NCBI GenBank assembly: GCA_034431895.1
Contig: DAOUCM010000350.1
Span: 1-6,655 of the forward strand
Source: JAABUE01 sp034431895
GTDB taxonomy: Bacteria > Chloroflexota > Anaerolineae > Anaerolineales > Villigracilaceae
Length of the DNA: 6,655 bases
Direction: 5' to 3'
Part shown: piece after piece, positions 5,473-6,655 of the stretch
Layout: every line of letters starts with the position of its first letter
How positions within the stretch are numbered: the first letter of the stretch is position 1
Translations under genes and position numbers: made by a program
The notes under the pieces: generated by a model
Databases searched by the model: none
Seen by the model: only the letters and a program-made list of their open reading frames with translations
Told to the model about the DNA's origin: nothing

Positions 5473-5503
5473 ATTCCGAATTCAGGTTAAATTAGGAGGA
5501 ACG

Positions 5504-5938
5504 ATGAGCAGTACCCTTGTAATCGTTGGCGGCATTGCGTTGCTGGCTGTTGTCCTGTTGTTCCTGCCTGTCTTGATCAAATCCCGTAAAGTCAACCTCA
5601 CCAAGACCGGAGCAGAACAACCAGAATGGATGCGCACGTCTCCACCGGCAGAAACGCAGGCGGCTCTTGCAAAAGATCAGGAAAGCATGGCGGTCTACGA
5701 TCACGACCAGGGCGAGAAAATAGCAGCGCCTTTTGCCGAACAAATCGAAGACATCCTGCATGAAAAACTAAAAGCCGATCCGTACCTCAAACAATTCAAC
5801 ATAGATCTAGGCACCGCGCCAGATGGTGGTTTGGAGATTTGGGTGAATGGCAAGGCATTCGACAGCATCGAGTCTCTGCCAGATGAACGCTTGAAAGCAG
5901 CCTTCCGCGAAGCGGTAGAGAAATGGAATCGCACCTAG
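5504..5938 (+). CDS. Small single-pass membrane protein of unknown function
   Basis: The 144-residue protein has one hydrophobic segment (about residues 4-25) followed at once by the basic stretch KSRK, so the C-terminal part should face the cytoplasm. There is no lipobox or obvious cleavage site. A polar, probably flexible linker (about 30-70) leads to a compact C-terminal region. That region has a helix (about 71-92, PFAEQIEDILHEKLKADPYL and flanks), a beta-like LEIWVNGKAFDSIESLPDE (110-128) and a terminal helix (129-142). The W-V-N-G-K...D-S-I-E-S-L-P-D-E pattern looks like a conserved small domain, but I cannot name it and assign no function. AGGAGG lies 4 bases before the ATG; an in-frame TTG at 5357 would add 49 residues from the structured leader and lacks such a site. 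The response-regulator gene follows 48 bp later. Confidence 0.85.
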   Translation: MSSTLVIVGGIALLAVVLLFLPVLIKSRKVNLTKTGAEQPEWMRTSPPAETQAALAKDQESMAVYDHDQGEKIAAPFAEQIEDILHEKLKADPYLKQFNIDLGTAPDGGLEIWVNGKAFDSIESLPDERLKAAFREAVEKWNRT

Positions 5939-5986
5939 CCTGGCAAGGAAAGCATCCTTTGACAGTCGCCTTCTTGGAAAAGAGAC

Positions 5987-6637
5987 GTGGAAAAAATCCG
6001 CATTTTGCTGGCAGATGACCATACGATTGTACGCAGCGGCCTGCGCGCCTTGCTGGAGGCCGAACCCAGCCTGAGCGTGATAGGCGAGGCAGAAGATGGG
6101 CGTGCAGCTGTCACCCTGGCTTGCCAATTGAAACCCGACATCGTCCTGATGGACATTGCCATGCCCCTGCTAAACGGTCTAGAGGCAACACGTCAGTTGA
6201 GGCAACAATGTCCTGATGTGCGCGTGCTGGTGCTATCCATGTATGATAACGAGGAGTACATCCGCCATGCGCTCGAAGCCGGGGCTATGGGCTACCTGCT
6301 CAAAGATGCCACCACAAGCGAGTTGATTGGCGCCATTCACTCTGTGTATCGCGGAGAGGCGGTACTTTCACCCGCCATCACGCGGCTGGTCATTGAGGAT
6401 TACCTACGCTGGGGCGGGATGCGCCCACAGGAGGAAGTGGACAGCCTCAGCCCGCGTGAGCGCGAAATTTTACAGTTGATTGCCGAAGGCTATACGAACA
6501 AACAAATTGCCGAAATCCTTTCCATTTCCATCAAGACGGTCCAGGCGCACCGTAACAACTTGATGCAGAAATTGGACTTGCATGACCGGGGGGAATTGAT
6601 CAAATATGCCATACAGAAGAAAATCATCGAAATCTGA
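5987..6637 (+). CDS. NarL/FixJ-family response regulator (REC + LuxR-type HTH)
   Basis: A 216-residue two-domain transcription regulator, full length for the family. The receiver domain (about 4-118) has the acidic pair D10-D11, phospho-acceptor D56 in LMDIAMP, S84 in VLVLS and K106 in YLLKDA, so it should be phosphorylatable. After a linker, the LuxR-type helix-turn-helix runs from about 153 to 210: LSPREREILQLIAEGYTNKQ opens it and IAEILSISIKTVQAHRNNLM holds the DNA-recognition part. It presumably dimerises on phosphorylation and binds DNA in the cytoplasm. The GTG start is chosen because the receiver domain begins immediately with MEKIRILLADDH and GGAAAAGAG lies just upstream; there is no ATG nearby. 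No histidine kinase is in the window, so its signal is unknown. The 48-bp gap to the membrane-protein gene suggests joint transcription. Confidence 0.95.
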   Translation: MEKIRILLADDHTIVRSGLRALLEAEPSLSVIGEAEDGRAAVTLACQLKPDIVLMDIAMPLLNGLEATRQLRQQCPDVRVLVLSMYDNEEYIRHALEAGAMGYLLKDATTSELIGAIHSVYRGEAVLSPAITRLVIEDYLRWGGMRPQEEVDSLSPREREILQLIAEGYTNKQIAEILSISIKTVQAHRNNLMQKLDLHDRGELIKYAIQKKIIEI

Positions 6638-6655
6638 CTATCGAAGAAACACATG

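Larger units (their letters stand above)
4618..5503 (+). other. 886-bp gene-free interval between ilvE and the small membrane-protein gene
   Basis: No open reading frame here resembles a known protein. The interval holds a 93-bp palindrome, the second copy of the window-start repeat, a T-rich tract with a predicted promoter, a 217-bp inverted-repeat element, and a leader with alternative stems. These are listed separately. No clear GC-stem plus T-run terminator for the leu/ilv operon was found. The 93-bp palindrome, 66 bp past the ilvE stop, is the likeliest place for transcription to end. Confidence 0.7.

Noticed and set aside
5357..5503. N-terminal extension of the small membrane protein from TTG 5357
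   Set aside because: It would translate the alternative-stem leader, has no ribosome binding site, and would bury the hydrophobic segment 50 residues in; AGGAGG before the ATG at 5504 is decisive.
6653..6655. ATG at the window end as the start of a next gene
   Set aside because: Only the codon is visible and there is no clear ribosome binding site, so no gene can be supported.

Overview
The window is a bacterial chromosomal segment with all recognisable genes on the + strand. Gene content and protein style best fit a Chloroflexota (Anaerolineae-like) bacterium. That assignment is a guess from family resemblance and the moderately GC-rich coding sequence, since no search could be run. Density of small palindromic repeats between the genes is high.

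Positions 1-4617 hold a branched-chain amino acid block: leuD, a citramalate synthase (cimA), leuB and ilvE. Together with a LeuC that must lie outside the window, these make a route from pyruvate and acetyl-CoA through citramalate and beta-methylmalate to 2-oxobutyrate, which is the threonine-independent entry to isoleucine. LeuCD and LeuB also serve leucine synthesis, and IlvE does the final transamination. The intervals between genes are decorated: an octamer repeat before leuD and again before cimA, a set of mutually complementary segments between leuD and cimA, and a hairpin between cimA and leuB. LeuB carries a short GC-rich insertion and IlvE an unusual C-terminal tail.

Positions 4618-5503 hold no convincing gene, but are packed with structure. 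There is a 93-bp palindrome with perfect 15-bp ends, a second copy of the stem-forming repeat found at the window start, a predicted promoter, and a 217-bp element closed by 23-bp imperfect inverted repeats with four hairpins inside. Last comes a leader in which one 8-mer occurs three times in +, -, + orientation, allowing mutually exclusive stems just before a gene.

Positions 5504-6637 encode a small single-pass membrane protein of unknown function followed by a NarL/FixJ-type response regulator. The two are 48 bp apart and probably co-transcribed. No sensor kinase is in the window. The best candidates for something undescribed are the 217-bp inverted-repeat element, the three-way switch-like leader, and the membrane protein/regulator pair they precede.
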